Made by a program: the position numbers and the translations under genes. A stretch of DNA of 52,200 nt, from contig CAYUIQ010000025.1 in the NCBI GenBank assembly GCA_964444795.1, positions 1 to 52,200 on the forward strand, written 5' to 3'. The notes beneath the pieces were generated by a model that saw nothing but the letters and a program-made list of their open reading frames with translations, ran no database searches and was not told the DNA's origin. This stretch comes from JABMRP01 sp964444795. GTDB taxonomy: Bacteria; Planctomycetota; Planctomycetia; Pirellulales; Thermoguttaceae. Below are positions 34,323 through 43,262 of this stretch, piece by piece. Within the stretch, counting starts at the first letter, position 1; each line of letters opens with the position of its first letter.

Positions 34323-37300
34323 ATGTGGCGGCTGACAATGTACTTAGGTCTGTGTTTCCTGGCCCTTACCATGACCACCTCGGCCGCATGGGGACAGGCC
34401 GACGCCCAGCAAACCTTCCAGCAGGCGAAGGCCGCACTGGAAGCCGGCAATTTCACCGAAGCCCGCGATCTGGCCCAAAAGGCGGCCCAGACCGACAACC
34501 AAAACGCCGAGGTCTTCCTGCTGCTTGGCCGGGCGCACTACCAGTTGGGTGCGCTGGACGAGGCGATCGCCGCCTGGCGGAAAACACTCGCCCTGGCGCC
34601 GGAGGAGCCGCTGGCCAAACGCATGCTGGCCGCTCTGGGGGCCCAACGGACCGACGTCGATCTGCGGATCAAGCTCATCGCCGCGATGCGCGACCAGCGG
34701 CTCTTTCACCCCGGTTTGGATGAGTGTAAGAAGGTGCTGGCCGAGGAAGCCGTTTCCGACGCACAACGGGCGGCGGTGATGATGCTCCAGGCGCAAATGG
34801 CGCTGGAGTCACAAGGCCCCGCGGAACCCTGGAAGATCGTCCAACAGTTGTTGACCCTCTATCCCGAGCACGCCGATCCGGTCGAGACGACGCTCGTGTT
34901 GGGACAGGCGAAGTTGCACACCGGCGGCGAAGCGACGGCCGACGGCCTGGCCTTGCTGCAGAAGATCATCGCCGACCACGGAACAACGGCGGCCGCCGCC
35001 ACGGCCCGGTACGAGTTGGCTTCGTTCGATCTGGAACAAGAAGTCCTTCCCGCGCGGGTCGACGCGCTGGCCGCGTGGCTGGCCGCCAACACGGATCACC
35101 GGTTGGCCCCTTCGGCCGGCCGGAAGCTGATCGACTCGTATCTCGTGCTCACCGTCGCCGGCGGTCCGCCGCAAGACGATACGCCCTTAAGCGCCCAAGA
35201 TAAGAAGGCCCTGGCATTGACCGTCGCGCTATACGGTGCGACGCCCACGACTGACGAGACACGGACGCTCAGCTCGCAATGGGCAAAACACTTCACGTCG
35301 CACTACGGTAGCCGGGGAGCACACACCGCGGCGATCGAGGGCGTCGGTACGCTGCTCGGGGCCAAGCTGCCTCGCGCCGACCGCGCGGTCATGTTGCGAG
35401 CTCTGGCTGGTTCTCAACGAGCGATTGCCCAGCGGCAACTCGGCCGACAATCGCTGGCCGGCGAGTTGGCCTCGGCCGACCCGGCGAGGATGCCCGACGT
35501 GTTGGCCGCCGTCTCCACGACGCTCGACACAATCGCCCAGGAGTTTCCCGCCGAGAGTATTTTCAAAGAACGCATGGAACTGGCCACCCTGGCACGAAGC
35601 TGTGCGGCGGTGATCCCCTTGCCGGTGGAAGTTCGCAGTCTCAAGGCGCCCGACGCCTGGGCAATCGAACTGGCCCTGCCGATTGTCCAAGCCGATGCCG
35701 ACGCGGCGACGGTGAAGCAGGCGGTCGAGATGGTCCAGGCGGTAATCACCGACTACGCTTCGCTGGAAGCCACCGAGGCCCGCGAGTTGACCCTTGGCGT
35801 GAACCGGCGGTTCGTGGCGGCGGTGGCTGTCAACAATTCTCTCTGGCTGGGTGTCATGTCGCGTCACGCCGCTCTGTTGGACGCCCACGCCCGGCATCTG
35901 TTTGCCGAAAACACGAAAAACGGTCTCGATGCGGAAAATGCCAAACTGTCCGATACTCAGAAAGAGTTTCTGGAGGTGCTCGCCGGGCAGGTCGCCCATT
36001 TTGCGGCCCAAGCCCCCTCGACGCTGGAAACGCTGAGCAACCACCTCAGCCCGTGGATCACCGGCGGCCACTGGTCGGTCGCCGAAGAGGCGTACACCAC
36101 GCTGGGCGAGTCACTGCCGGCGGCCCAACAGCGGCAGGCAACCCTGGCCATCGTCAGCTTGTGGCTGCGGCAGGTGGAAGCCGAACACGCCCGGCTGATA
36201 GCCGCCGGGCTGACCGTTCCCCGCCAACTCGATCCGGTACTCATCGAGGTGCTCCAGAAATGTTACGCCCTTCAAGGGGAAACGGGCGACGACCTGGCGC
36301 AATTGACTGCGATCCGGCAACTTTGGCTTCGCGTGATAAATCACTACACGAACCTGGATTACTTCGAACTGGCCGAACAGGCCGCCGCGGTCAAGGGCGA
36401 TCCGGCGGTCGAGGCGGCCGAGGAGTTTGCCCAACTGCAACTTGCCAAGCTCCAGGAACTGACGGCGCGGCAACAACTCGACCGCTTCCTGAAACAATAC
36501 AACGCCGCCGAGAAACTGACCCTCTCGCCCGAATTCACCGCGGCGATCACCGCCTATCGCAAGTTGATCACCGACCGGCCGACCAGTCCGCTGGTCGCAC
36601 AGGCCGTGGCCCAGGTGTTCGGCGTGGGGGCGCTTTTCGAGGCGCATGGCGCGCACGAAGTGGCCGCCGGCGTGTATCGCGATTTCGCCGAATTTGCCGC
36701 CGGAATCGACGTTCTCTCGCAAAGCGGGCCGTCGACCACCAGCACGGCCGAACGCGCGGTCCTCGCCGCCGCCGGCGCATTGGACGCCCGGGCGCGAACC
36801 GCGTTGAGCAAGGCGCGGGCCGACCGGGCCGAGGATGACCCGCCGCCCGAGGAGCTCAGCGCGGAGTTTGCCGCGGCCATTGCCGCTTATCGGGAGTTCG
36901 TCGAAACGCATCCCGACAGCCCGCTGTTGGGTCAGACGATCGGCCGGATCATGGCCGTGGCGCTGAAATACGCCGAGATCGATGCCTGGGAGGTGGCCGA
37001 CGGAGTCTACGCCGACTTGCTCGCCTCGAAATTGGCCGTGCGGCGTCCGGAACGCTTGGCCTTTGCCCGCGCGTTGTGCGTGTTGGGGCCCGCCATGCCG
37101 GACCATGCGCGGCAAATGCTCTCGGCGCTGACGGCCGGTGGCCTGCGCGACTCGGCGGAATCCGGCTCGCCGACCATGCTGGCCGGCATCACGGGCCGAA
37201 GCAGGCTCGATTTTGGCGTCGAGCTCAACGGTGACATGGGCGGCGGCGGGATGATCGGCGGTGGCATGGGCGGCATGGGCGGCGGCCAGTACGCCGGAAC

Positions 37301-39854
37301 GCTCAACGGTCTGGCGCGGCAACCAAATGCCCCGGCCATGCCACCCGGAGCGACGGCGACACCGGCGGGCGAACCGGCCACCGATCCGGATTCGCAGCCC
37401 GTGGCGGGCGGAGCAGAGACGGGGGGACTCACCGTAACAACCCTTCCCGAGCGACGTCCCGAGGCCGATCGCGATCGGCAGCTTCTGGCGATGCTCCGCA
37501 CCCAGGAAGCGAATCGGGCGTCCCAAGTGGCCCAGCTCCGCGAGGATGCCTTCGCTTATCGGATCGTCCAGAACCAGTCCGAGCAGCAGGGCCAGCAGGT
37601 TGACGTACAACAGCAGCAGCGGCCCACCGCGGTGGTCCTTTCCGACGCCGAGTTGGAGCGTCAAGAGAAAGTCCTCACAGCGGCTTACGACGCCTTTGCG
37701 GCGATCCGCAAGACGTATCCCGAGACGATCACCGCCGAGCAGGCCCGAGGTGAGATTCTGGTGATGGTCGACCACTGGCGGGGTGTCTCTCAATGGCAAC
37801 GGGCGGCGGCGATGGGCGAACGGTTCCTGGCCGACAACCCCACCGACGCCCAGCTTTCCAAGCTCCGCCTGGAAATCGCCCGCGACTGGCTGGCTTGGGC
37901 CTCCAAACCGATCAAGCGAAAACCCTCGAAGCAGGAAATGCTGGCGGAAGTTTCGCAGCGATTCGTACAAGCCCGCAAGGAACTCGACCGCGTCGTGACC
38001 GAGTTCGACAAGGAGCGGACCCCGCGGCAAGCGGCCCAATGGGACATCGCCAAGAGCTACCTGACGCAAGCCCGGGTGGTCGACGCCTTCAGCCCGACCT
38101 TGGCTCGCGGCCAGTACGTTCGGGCGGGCAAGGAGTTGCAGCGTATTGCGGCCAAGTTTGGCGATCATCCGCAGATCGCTCAGATCCCGCAAATGCTCTG
38201 GCAGATTTCGCAGGAGTTGGAGGGCCGGCAATACTTCGACGAGGCGATCCTGGTCTGGAACGACTTGACGATCTACGCGCCGATGGACGGGCTGTCGCAA
38301 CAGGCGGCGCTGAAGATTGCGCAAACCTACCAGTCGCAACTGGGGCTTCCGCTACGTGCGGCGGAAGCCTATCAGGAGTTGAATTTCGCCCGGGGCGGCA
38401 ACGACCAGACCCTGCAAGCGTCGATCTTCCAGATCGGTTCCGATTTGAAGAACCAGAAGCGCTGGGTCGAGTCGTTGCACGTGCTGGAGATGTTCGTCGA
38501 TAGTTTTCCCGGCAACACCAATGCCGGCCAGGCGCTGACCATGATCGGCCAGATTCACCAGACCAACGAGGCCTGGGAAGACGCCATCGCCGCTTATCGC
38601 CGGGTGATCGATGAATTCGAGAACGGGCAGTGGGTGCAGGAAGCCAAATGGGCGATCGCCGAGTGTACGATCAATCTGAGCCGCTGGCGCGAGGCGTCCG
38701 ATGCGTATCGCACCTACGTGACCGATCACGCCGACAACGCCGAGAAGGTGGCCGAGGCGAATCGCCGCATCGAGGTGCTCAAGGATCTGGCCCGCTATCA
38801 GGTATTGGTCGACGAAGACGGCCAGCGCAAGGCATTTGATGCCCAGTTCCAGATTGCCGTGATCGTCAAGGGCCAGTTGAGCAATTCGGTCAAGGCGATC
38901 ATCGAGTACCGCAAGGTGGTCGACCGGTGGGGAGACAAACACCTGGCCGACGACGCGCTGTTCGCCGTGGGCAGCACGTACCTTGAGCTGGGTGAAATGG
39001 AGAAAGCCCGCGAGGCCCTGCTTGAGGTGGCCGAGAAGTATCCGGAAAGTCCCCAGGCCGACGACGCGCTGCTGGCCGTGGGCAAGAGCTATGAAGACGA
39101 AGCGACGAAGCTGGCCACGGTGAGTCGAGCTTCCACGCTGGAGCGAAATAAGGACCTGGCCCAGCGGCAAGCCTACGAGATGGCGCAGGATAACCGAAAG
39201 GTTCAGGAACAGTTGCGGGGCGGGCGGATTGCCGACCTGAAGAAGCAGGGCAAGAGCAAGGTGGCCGAAGTGGAAGAGGCGTCCAAGGCGGCCAACTACG
39301 GCCAGTTTAACGACGCCAACGTGCTCCTGTTCGCTCGTCAGGCCGACCAGGAAGTCGAGGCGCTGACCGCCATGCAGCTTGCCGACCGCCAGGACAAGAT
39401 CAACGCCGCGTTGCGCAAGGCCGTGGCCGCTTATACCCGAACCTCGCAGGTGGCCGGCGCCGACAAGGCGGCCGAAGCGCTGCTGAAAATGGCCACGATC
39501 TACGATAAGCAGCTCAAGGATTCGACGGCCGCCATGGAAACGTGGCTGAAGATTGCCGACCAGTTCAGCGGCACCGCCGTGGCCGAGGACGCCAGTTGGC
39601 GCATTGCCCAAACCTACGAACGCCAGGGCAAGCACGCCGAAGCGATCGACGCCTACAATGCGTTCCTGCTGGCTTACCGCCGCAGTGCCAACGCCGGCCA
39701 GGCCCAGTTCGCCATTGCCGAAAACTACGAGAACCTGGGCGAGTGGGTCAAGGCGATGGATTCCTATACCAACTACATCACCGCCTTTTCCGGCGGACCC
39801 CTGGAAAAGAAGGCCCGCGATCAGATCACTTGGATCAAGGCCTACCGGTTGTAA
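34323..39854 (+). CDS. Giant secreted tetratricopeptide-repeat protein
   Basis: 1843 residues with a signal peptide (1-24, ending AAWGQ). TPR and Sel1-like helical repeats run nearly end to end; clear units are AKAALEAGNFTEARDLAQKA, AHYQLGALDEAIAAWRKTLA, YLELGEMEKAREALLEVAEK and ENYENLGEWVKAMDSYTNYI. Residues about 971-995 are a Gly/Met-rich break (MGGGGMIGGGMGGMGGG) and residues about 1085-1105 are Gln-rich. The C-terminal part (about 1350-1830) resembles YfgC/YbgF/BamD-type tetratricopeptide modules acting in the periplasm. Such scaffolds assemble protein complexes; the partner is unknown. GAAGGAG precedes the ATG. The next gene, 72 bases later, encodes another secreted TPR protein, so the two likely form an operon. 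Confidence 0.85.
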   Translation: MWRLTMYLGLCFLALTMTTSAAWGQADAQQTFQQAKAALEAGNFTEARDLAQKAAQTDNQNAEVFLLLGRAHYQLGALDEAIAAWRKTLALAPEEPLAKRMLAALGAQRTDVDLRIKLIAAMRDQRLFHPGLDECKKVLAEEAVSDAQRAAVMMLQAQMALESQGPAEPWKIVQQLLTLYPEHADPVETTLVLGQAKLHTGGEATADGLALLQKIIADHGTTAAAATARYELASFDLEQEVLPARVDALAAWLAANTDHRLAPSAGRKLIDSYLVLTVAGGPPQDDTPLSAQDKKALALTVALYGATPTTDETRTLSSQWAKHFTSHYGSRGAHTAAIEGVGTLLGAKLPRADRAVMLRALAGSQRAIAQRQLGRQSLAGELASADPARMPDVLAAVSTTLDTIAQEFPAESIFKERMELATLARSCAAVIPLPVEVRSLKAPDAWAIELALPIVQADADAATVKQAVEMVQAVITDYASLEATEARELTLGVNRRFVAAVAVNNSLWLGVMSRHAALLDAHARHLFAENTKNGLDAENAKLSDTQKEFLEVLAGQVAHFAAQAPSTLETLSNHLSPWITGGHWSVAEEAYTTLGESLPAAQQRQATLAIVSLWLRQVEAEHARLIAAGLTVPRQLDPVLIEVLQKCYALQGETGDDLAQLTAIRQLWLRVINHYTNLDYFELAEQAAAVKGDPAVEAAEEFAQLQLAKLQELTARQQLDRFLKQYNAAEKLTLSPEFTAAITAYRKLITDRPTSPLVAQAVAQVFGVGALFEAHGAHEVAAGVYRDFAEFAAGIDVLSQSGPSTTSTAERAVLAAAGALDARARTALSKARADRAEDDPPPEELSAEFAAAIAAYREFVETHPDSPLLGQTIGRIMAVALKYAEIDAWEVADGVYADLLASKLAVRRPERLAFARALCVLGPAMPDHARQMLSALTAGGLRDSAESGSPTMLAGITGRSRLDFGVELNGDMGGGGMIGGGMGGMGGGQYAGTLNGLARQPNAPAMPPGATATPAGEPATDPDSQPVAGGAETGGLTVTTLPERRPEADRDRQLLAMLRTQEANRASQVAQLREDAFAYRIVQNQSEQQGQQVDVQQQQRPTAVVLSDAELERQEKVLTAAYDAFAAIRKTYPETITAEQARGEILVMVDHWRGVSQWQRAAAMGERFLADNPTDAQLSKLRLEIARDWLAWASKPIKRKPSKQEMLAEVSQRFVQARKELDRVVTEFDKERTPRQAAQWDIAKSYLTQARVVDAFSPTLARGQYVRAGKELQRIAAKFGDHPQIAQIPQMLWQISQELEGRQYFDEAILVWNDLTIYAPMDGLSQQAALKIAQTYQSQLGLPLRAAEAYQELNFARGGNDQTLQASIFQIGSDLKNQKRWVESLHVLEMFVDSFPGNTNAGQALTMIGQIHQTNEAWEDAIAAYRRVIDEFENGQWVQEAKWAIAECTINLSRWREASDAYRTYVTDHADNAEKVAEANRRIEVLKDLARYQVLVDEDGQRKAFDAQFQIAVIVKGQLSNSVKAIIEYRKVVDRWGDKHLADDALFAVGSTYLELGEMEKAREALLEVAEKYPESPQADDALLAVGKSYEDEATKLATVSRASTLERNKDLAQRQAYEMAQDNRKVQEQLRGGRIADLKKQGKSKVAEVEEASKAANYGQFNDANVLLFARQADQEVEALTAMQLADRQDKINAALRKAVAAYTRTSQVAGADKAAEALLKMATIYDKQLKDSTAAMETWLKIADQFSGTAVAEDASWRIAQTYERQGKHAEAIDAYNAFLLAYRRSANAGQAQFAIAENYENLGEWVKAMDSYTNYITAFSGGPLEKKARDQITWIKAYRL

Positions 39855-39885
39855 TCCGAACGACGAAAGAGACGTACCCGTAGCT

Positions 39886-39901
39886 GCGTTCGCCAGAACG
39901 C
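39886..39901. repeat. Short hairpin between the TPR genes
   Basis: GCGTTC-GCCA-GAACGC, preceded by GTAGCT. Small palindrome in the 72-base gap of the TPR operon; similar to other GTAGC-flanked hairpins here. It may slow or partially end transcription. Confidence 0.5.
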
Positions 39902-39926
39902 GGGCAACACAAAGGAGATACTAACC

Positions 39927-41384
39927 ATGCGATTACCGAGCACGATTCGACTGGTAGCGATTCTCGTGGCACTCGTCGGTCTTGCGGGCGTCGCCACCGC
40001 GGCACCTGAGAATGACCCACCCAAGGACGTCGCGCCCAAGGAGGACGCGTCCAAAAACGGGACGGCCAACGACGAGCCGGCCAAAACGGAAGGCGAGAAG
40101 CTCTTCGACGAAGGTCGCGACGCCATGTTTCAGGGTGAATATATCAAAGCGATCGAGCTGCTGGAGAAAGCGGTTGCCGCCGACGACGCAAAAACCGCCT
40201 ACCGGCTGCACCTCGCCCGGGCGCATCGCTACGCCGGACAAGACAAGCAAGCCGAAACCGTCCTCGAGGCGATCCTCGCAAAGGCACCCGACCACGTCGA
40301 GGCCGGTCAGGCGCTGTGCGAGATCTATACCAAGGCGAAGCGCTGGGACAAGGTCGTCGAAGTGCTTGAGCCGCTGTTGAAATACCGCCACGACTATCCC
40401 ACCTATCACATGCTGGCCGAGGCCCACTACAACCTCGACAAGCACGACAAGGCGCGGGAGTATTACGAGGAAGCGGTCAAGCTCAACCCGGAAAGCGCGT
40501 CGGACCATTACCAGTTGGGCAATATCTATCTGGGCGGCAACTTCTTCGCCCTGGCCGCCAAGTCGTACCAATCGGCCGCCCGGTTGGGGATCGATAGCCC
40601 CATCATGCACTACAAACTGGGGTCCGCCTTCTTCAACCTGCGAAACTACTTCGGTCGCATCTCGGTTCGCACGGTCAAGTCGGGCAAGGAGGGCACGATC
40701 AGCGAGCGCTGGTATCTGATCGAACCGGTGCCCGGCCGCCCGGATACGTTCCGCTGCGCCCCGGAAGCCTCGGCCATCTATCAGGTGGCCAAGGCCCTGG
40801 CCGACGGCATCGAACCCCGCCCGGATATCTTCGTCCTACAAGCCAATATCTACCTCAGCGCCCGTCGCTATCAGCAGGCCTACGACATGTTCACCGAGAT
40901 CGGCGATACGGTTCCCGAGGAAGATCGGGCCCTGTTCCACTACTACCATGCCCGGGCCGCTTTCGGCACCGGCCAGTACGACGAATATCTCGAATTGCTG
41001 CAAAAGGCAATCGAGCTCGATCCCGACGCCTACAAGTCGGCGCTGGTCGACGCGTATCTCAAGGTGGCCGAACAGTACAACCAGGTGGGCGATCTCGAGA
41101 AGTACATCGAGTTCCTCGCGCTTGCCGTGGGCGAAAGCCCGCGAACGGCCTCGCTGCATCTCAAACTCGGCTACGCCTACGAAGAAGCTCAGAAACTCGA
41201 CCAGGCCGTGGCCCAGTGGCAGATGACCTTGGACCTGGAACCCGACCACTCCGATCGGATGAAACTCCTGAACCTGATCGAGAAGTACCGCAGCGGCATC
41301 GCCCTTTCCGTCGGACCAACGACCCCGACCGAACCGGAGCCGAAGGAACCGGAGCCCCCGGCGGAGGATCCCGCCGGCCAGTGA
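39927..41384 (+). CDS. Secreted tetratricopeptide-repeat protein
   Basis: 485 residues. Signal peptide 1-25 (ending GVATAAP), a charged Lys/Asp/Pro linker (about 28-60), then TPR repeats over about 65-440, for example LFDEGRDAMFQGEYIKAIEL, YNLDKHDKAREYYEEAVKLN and YAYEEAQKLDQAVAQWQMTL. The C-terminus is Pro/Glu-rich. AAAGGAG precedes the ATG. Paired with the giant TPR protein upstream; a joint periplasmic scaffold is inferred. The 3' end overlaps nothing but abuts the decayed minus-strand gene at 41385-41578. Confidence 0.85.
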   Translation: MRLPSTIRLVAILVALVGLAGVATAAPENDPPKDVAPKEDASKNGTANDEPAKTEGEKLFDEGRDAMFQGEYIKAIELLEKAVAADDAKTAYRLHLARAHRYAGQDKQAETVLEAILAKAPDHVEAGQALCEIYTKAKRWDKVVEVLEPLLKYRHDYPTYHMLAEAHYNLDKHDKAREYYEEAVKLNPESASDHYQLGNIYLGGNFFALAAKSYQSAARLGIDSPIMHYKLGSAFFNLRNYFGRISVRTVKSGKEGTISERWYLIEPVPGRPDTFRCAPEASAIYQVAKALADGIEPRPDIFVLQANIYLSARRYQQAYDMFTEIGDTVPEEDRALFHYYHARAAFGTGQYDEYLELLQKAIELDPDAYKSALVDAYLKVAEQYNQVGDLEKYIEFLALAVGESPRTASLHLKLGYAYEEAQKLDQAVAQWQMTLDLEPDHSDRMKLLNLIEKYRSGIALSVGPTTPTEPEPKEPEPPAEDPAGQ

Positions 41385-41578
41385 CGTACGGTCGGGGACC
41401 GGCATCTCCCGCTGTATCACCAACCATCGCCGGGATCGTCGGGCCGAATCTGTTCACCCGGCAGCAAGTCGGGGTTGCGCTGCAAGATCCGTTGAAGTTC
41501 TCGATCTTCGTTCTTGCAGCGAACCGCCGTAAAAGGCTCACTCGTGCCGTCGGCTCCAATGGCGTAGATTCCGACCAT
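41385..41578 (-). pseudogene. Remnant of a gene with a DUF91/NucS-like N-terminal region
   Basis: From an ATG at 41576-41578 the minus strand reads MVGIYAIGADGTSEPFTAV, RCKNEDRELQRILQRNPDLL and PGEQIRPDDPGDGW, then meets a TGA (41417-41419). Shifting the frame by one base continues as LVIQREMPVPDR, the expected continuation of this kind of N-terminal region seen in endonuclease-like (DUF91/NucS-type) proteins. The rest of the gene is absent; the TPR gene occupies its place. Family assignment is from memory of the motif and is tentative, but the frameshifted coding character is plain. Confidence 0.6.
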
Positions 41579-41699
41579 TCATCAGGCTCTCGGTCTGGCA
41601 AGGGTGTATCCATGGCGAGTCGCGCTTAAATCCATGCTGCAAGTGTACGTCCCGCCGGTGCTCGCCGGCAAGCGGGCGGTGGCCAGTGGTACTGGTTTC

Positions 41700-41750
41700 G
41701 ACGCGAAGCGCCGGACCGTGCGTGACGACGCGGAAGCGTCGTCACGAGGA
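41700..41750. repeat. Dispersed double-hairpin repeat, copy B
   Basis: Aligns without gaps to 35-85. The main hairpin is GTGACGACGC-GGAA-GCGTCGTCAC at 41722-41745. Compared with copy A the outer stem positions differ on both sides so that pairing is kept, which points to selection on structure. Confidence 0.7.
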
Positions 41751-41756
41751 ATACCG

Positions 41757-41785
41757 GGCTACGTCTCGCGGAACGAGACGGCTAC
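41757..41785. repeat. Single arm of the repeat found after ribD
   Basis: GGCTACGTCTCGCGGAACGA and the following GACGGCTAC match the right arm at 10702-10730 with few changes; CGTCTCG/CGAGACG form a short hairpin. Confidence 0.7.
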
Positions 41786-41803
41786 TTTGCTCCACCGGGG
41801 GAA

Positions 41804-41831
41804 TTGACAACCGCTCTTCTGGTGTTAGGAT
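41804..41831 (+). promoter_or_regulatory. thiC promoter
   Basis: TTGACA (41804-41809), 16 nt, TAGGAT (41826-41831) with an extended -10 TGT before it. Start near 41838, leaving a leader of about 31 nt, too short for a TPP riboswitch and placing the thiC start at 41869. Confidence 0.65.
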
Positions 41832-41868
41832 GCACGGTTTGGCTAGAGACCACGGAGATCCCCCCGCG

Positions 41869-43176
41869 ATGACCCAGATTGAACAGGCCCGAGCCGGTAT
41901 CATTACGCCCGAGATGGAAGCCGTTGCCGACGGCGAACGGCTCGATGCGGAGTTGGTGCGCGACGAAGTGGCGCGCGGGCGGATGGTCATCCCGGCCAAT
42001 CGGGTGCATCTGGAAAAAGGACTGGTGCCGATCGGGATCGGGATCGCCGCACGCACCAAAATCAACGCCAACCTGGGCAACTCGGCCCTGTCCAGCGACA
42101 CCCGGTGCGAACTGGCCAAGGTCGACGCGGCGGTCGGGTTTGGGGCCGATACGGTCATGGACCTCTCGACCGGCGACGATATCGACACGATTCGGCAGCG
42201 GATCATCGACGGCGTCAGCGTGCCCGTGGGCACGGTGCCCCTGTATCAAATGGTCGAGCAGTTGGACGACATCGTCGACATGACGGGCCAGGATTTTCTC
42301 GATGTCGTCGAGCATCAGGCCCAACAGGGGGTCGACTACATGACGGTCCACTGCGCTCTGCTGCGAGAGCATCTGCCGCTCGCCGAGAATCGTCTGACGG
42401 GCATTGTCAGCCGGGGCGGATCACTGGTGGCCAAGTGGATGGCCGTCCACCGGCGGCAGAATCCGTTCTACGAACATTTCGACGATCTCTGCCGGATCAT
42501 GCACCAGTACGACGTCACTTGGAGCCTGGGCGACGGACTGCGGCCCGGGTCGCTTGCCGACGCCAGCGACGAGGCCCAGTTTGCCGAACTGGACGTGATG
42601 GGCAAGCTGACCGAACGGGCGTGGGAGCATAACTGTCAGGTGATGATCGAAGGCCCCGGGCATGTGCCGCTGGACCAGATCGAAATGAACGTGCGGCGGC
42701 AGATGGAGTGCTGTCACGAGGCGCCCTTCTATGTGTTAGGGCCGTTGGTAACCGACGTGGCGCCCGGCTACGACCACATCACCAGCGCCATCGGCGCGGC
42801 GGTTGCCGCGCAACACGGGGCGGCCATGCTCTGTTACGTCACGCCCAAGGAACACCTGGGGTTGCCCAACCTGGACGACGTGCGTCAGGGGGTGATCGCC
42901 TACAAGATCGCGGCTCATGCGGCGGACGTCGCCCGGCATCGGCCCGGCGCGCGGGATCGGGACGACGCGCTGAGCGGTGCCCGATACCGGTTCGACTGGG
43001 AAGAGCAGTTCCGCCATGCCCTGGATCCCGAGACGGCGCGGCGGATGCGCCAGGAGTCATTGGCCGGGGCCGACCCGAAGCACGCCCATTATTGCAGCAT
43101 GTGTGGCCCGAAGTTCTGCTCGATGAAAACCAACGAAGAACTCCGCCAATTGCAGCGCCAACCGGCCGAGAGTTGA
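41869..43176 (+). CDS. thiC: Phosphomethylpyrimidine synthase ThiC
   Basis: 435 residues from the ATG at 41869, chosen from promoter position and the SD CGGAGA; an ATG at 41830 lies within the -10 element. ThiC is a radical SAM enzyme that rearranges aminoimidazole ribotide into the thiamine pyrimidine. The non-canonical cluster motif is at the C-terminus, CSMCGPKFCSMK (CxxCxxxxC). Conserved features include NANLGNSAL, VMDLSTGDD, MVEQLDDIVDMT and IEGPGHVPLDQIEMN. The length matches the shorter bacterial form lacking the N-terminal domain. No other thi genes are nearby. Confidence 0.96.
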   Translation: MTQIEQARAGIITPEMEAVADGERLDAELVRDEVARGRMVIPANRVHLEKGLVPIGIGIAARTKINANLGNSALSSDTRCELAKVDAAVGFGADTVMDLSTGDDIDTIRQRIIDGVSVPVGTVPLYQMVEQLDDIVDMTGQDFLDVVEHQAQQGVDYMTVHCALLREHLPLAENRLTGIVSRGGSLVAKWMAVHRRQNPFYEHFDDLCRIMHQYDVTWSLGDGLRPGSLADASDEAQFAELDVMGKLTERAWEHNCQVMIEGPGHVPLDQIEMNVRRQMECCHEAPFYVLGPLVTDVAPGYDHITSAIGAAVAAQHGAAMLCYVTPKEHLGLPNLDDVRQGVIAYKIAAHAADVARHRPGARDRDDALSGARYRFDWEEQFRHALDPETARRMRQESLAGADPKHAHYCSMCGPKFCSMKTNEELRQLQRQPAES

Positions 43177-43202
43177 CTTGGCGGTGTTGGGCAGGCCATA
43201 AT
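43173..43202 (+). promoter_or_regulatory. Candidate promoter for the DUF1080 gene
   Basis: TTGACT (43173-43178, overlapping the thiC stop), 18 nt, CATAAT (43197-43202). Consensus match only. Confidence 0.4.
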
Positions 43203-43262
43203 TGCAGGTTGCCGATGCCCGACTACCATCACACCCCCCACGACACTCGGAGGAAAGCACCC

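Larger units (their letters stand above)
41385..41868. other. Intergenic region upstream of thiC
   Basis: 484 bases holding, in order, the gene remnant (41385-41578), the double-hairpin repeat copy B (41700-41750), a single arm of the ribD-downstream repeat (41757-41785) and the thiC promoter (41804-41831). No TPP riboswitch (no CTGAGA/ACCTGA box arrangement) is visible. Confidence 0.7.

Noticed and set aside
36111..38339. 742-codon open frame antisense to the giant TPR gene
   Set aside because: Composition of a shadow (Arg/Leu/Gly/His), no start signal; TPR pattern is on the plus strand.
41385..41868. TPP riboswitch upstream of thiC
   Set aside because: No THI-box sequences; the promoter lies too close to the start codon.
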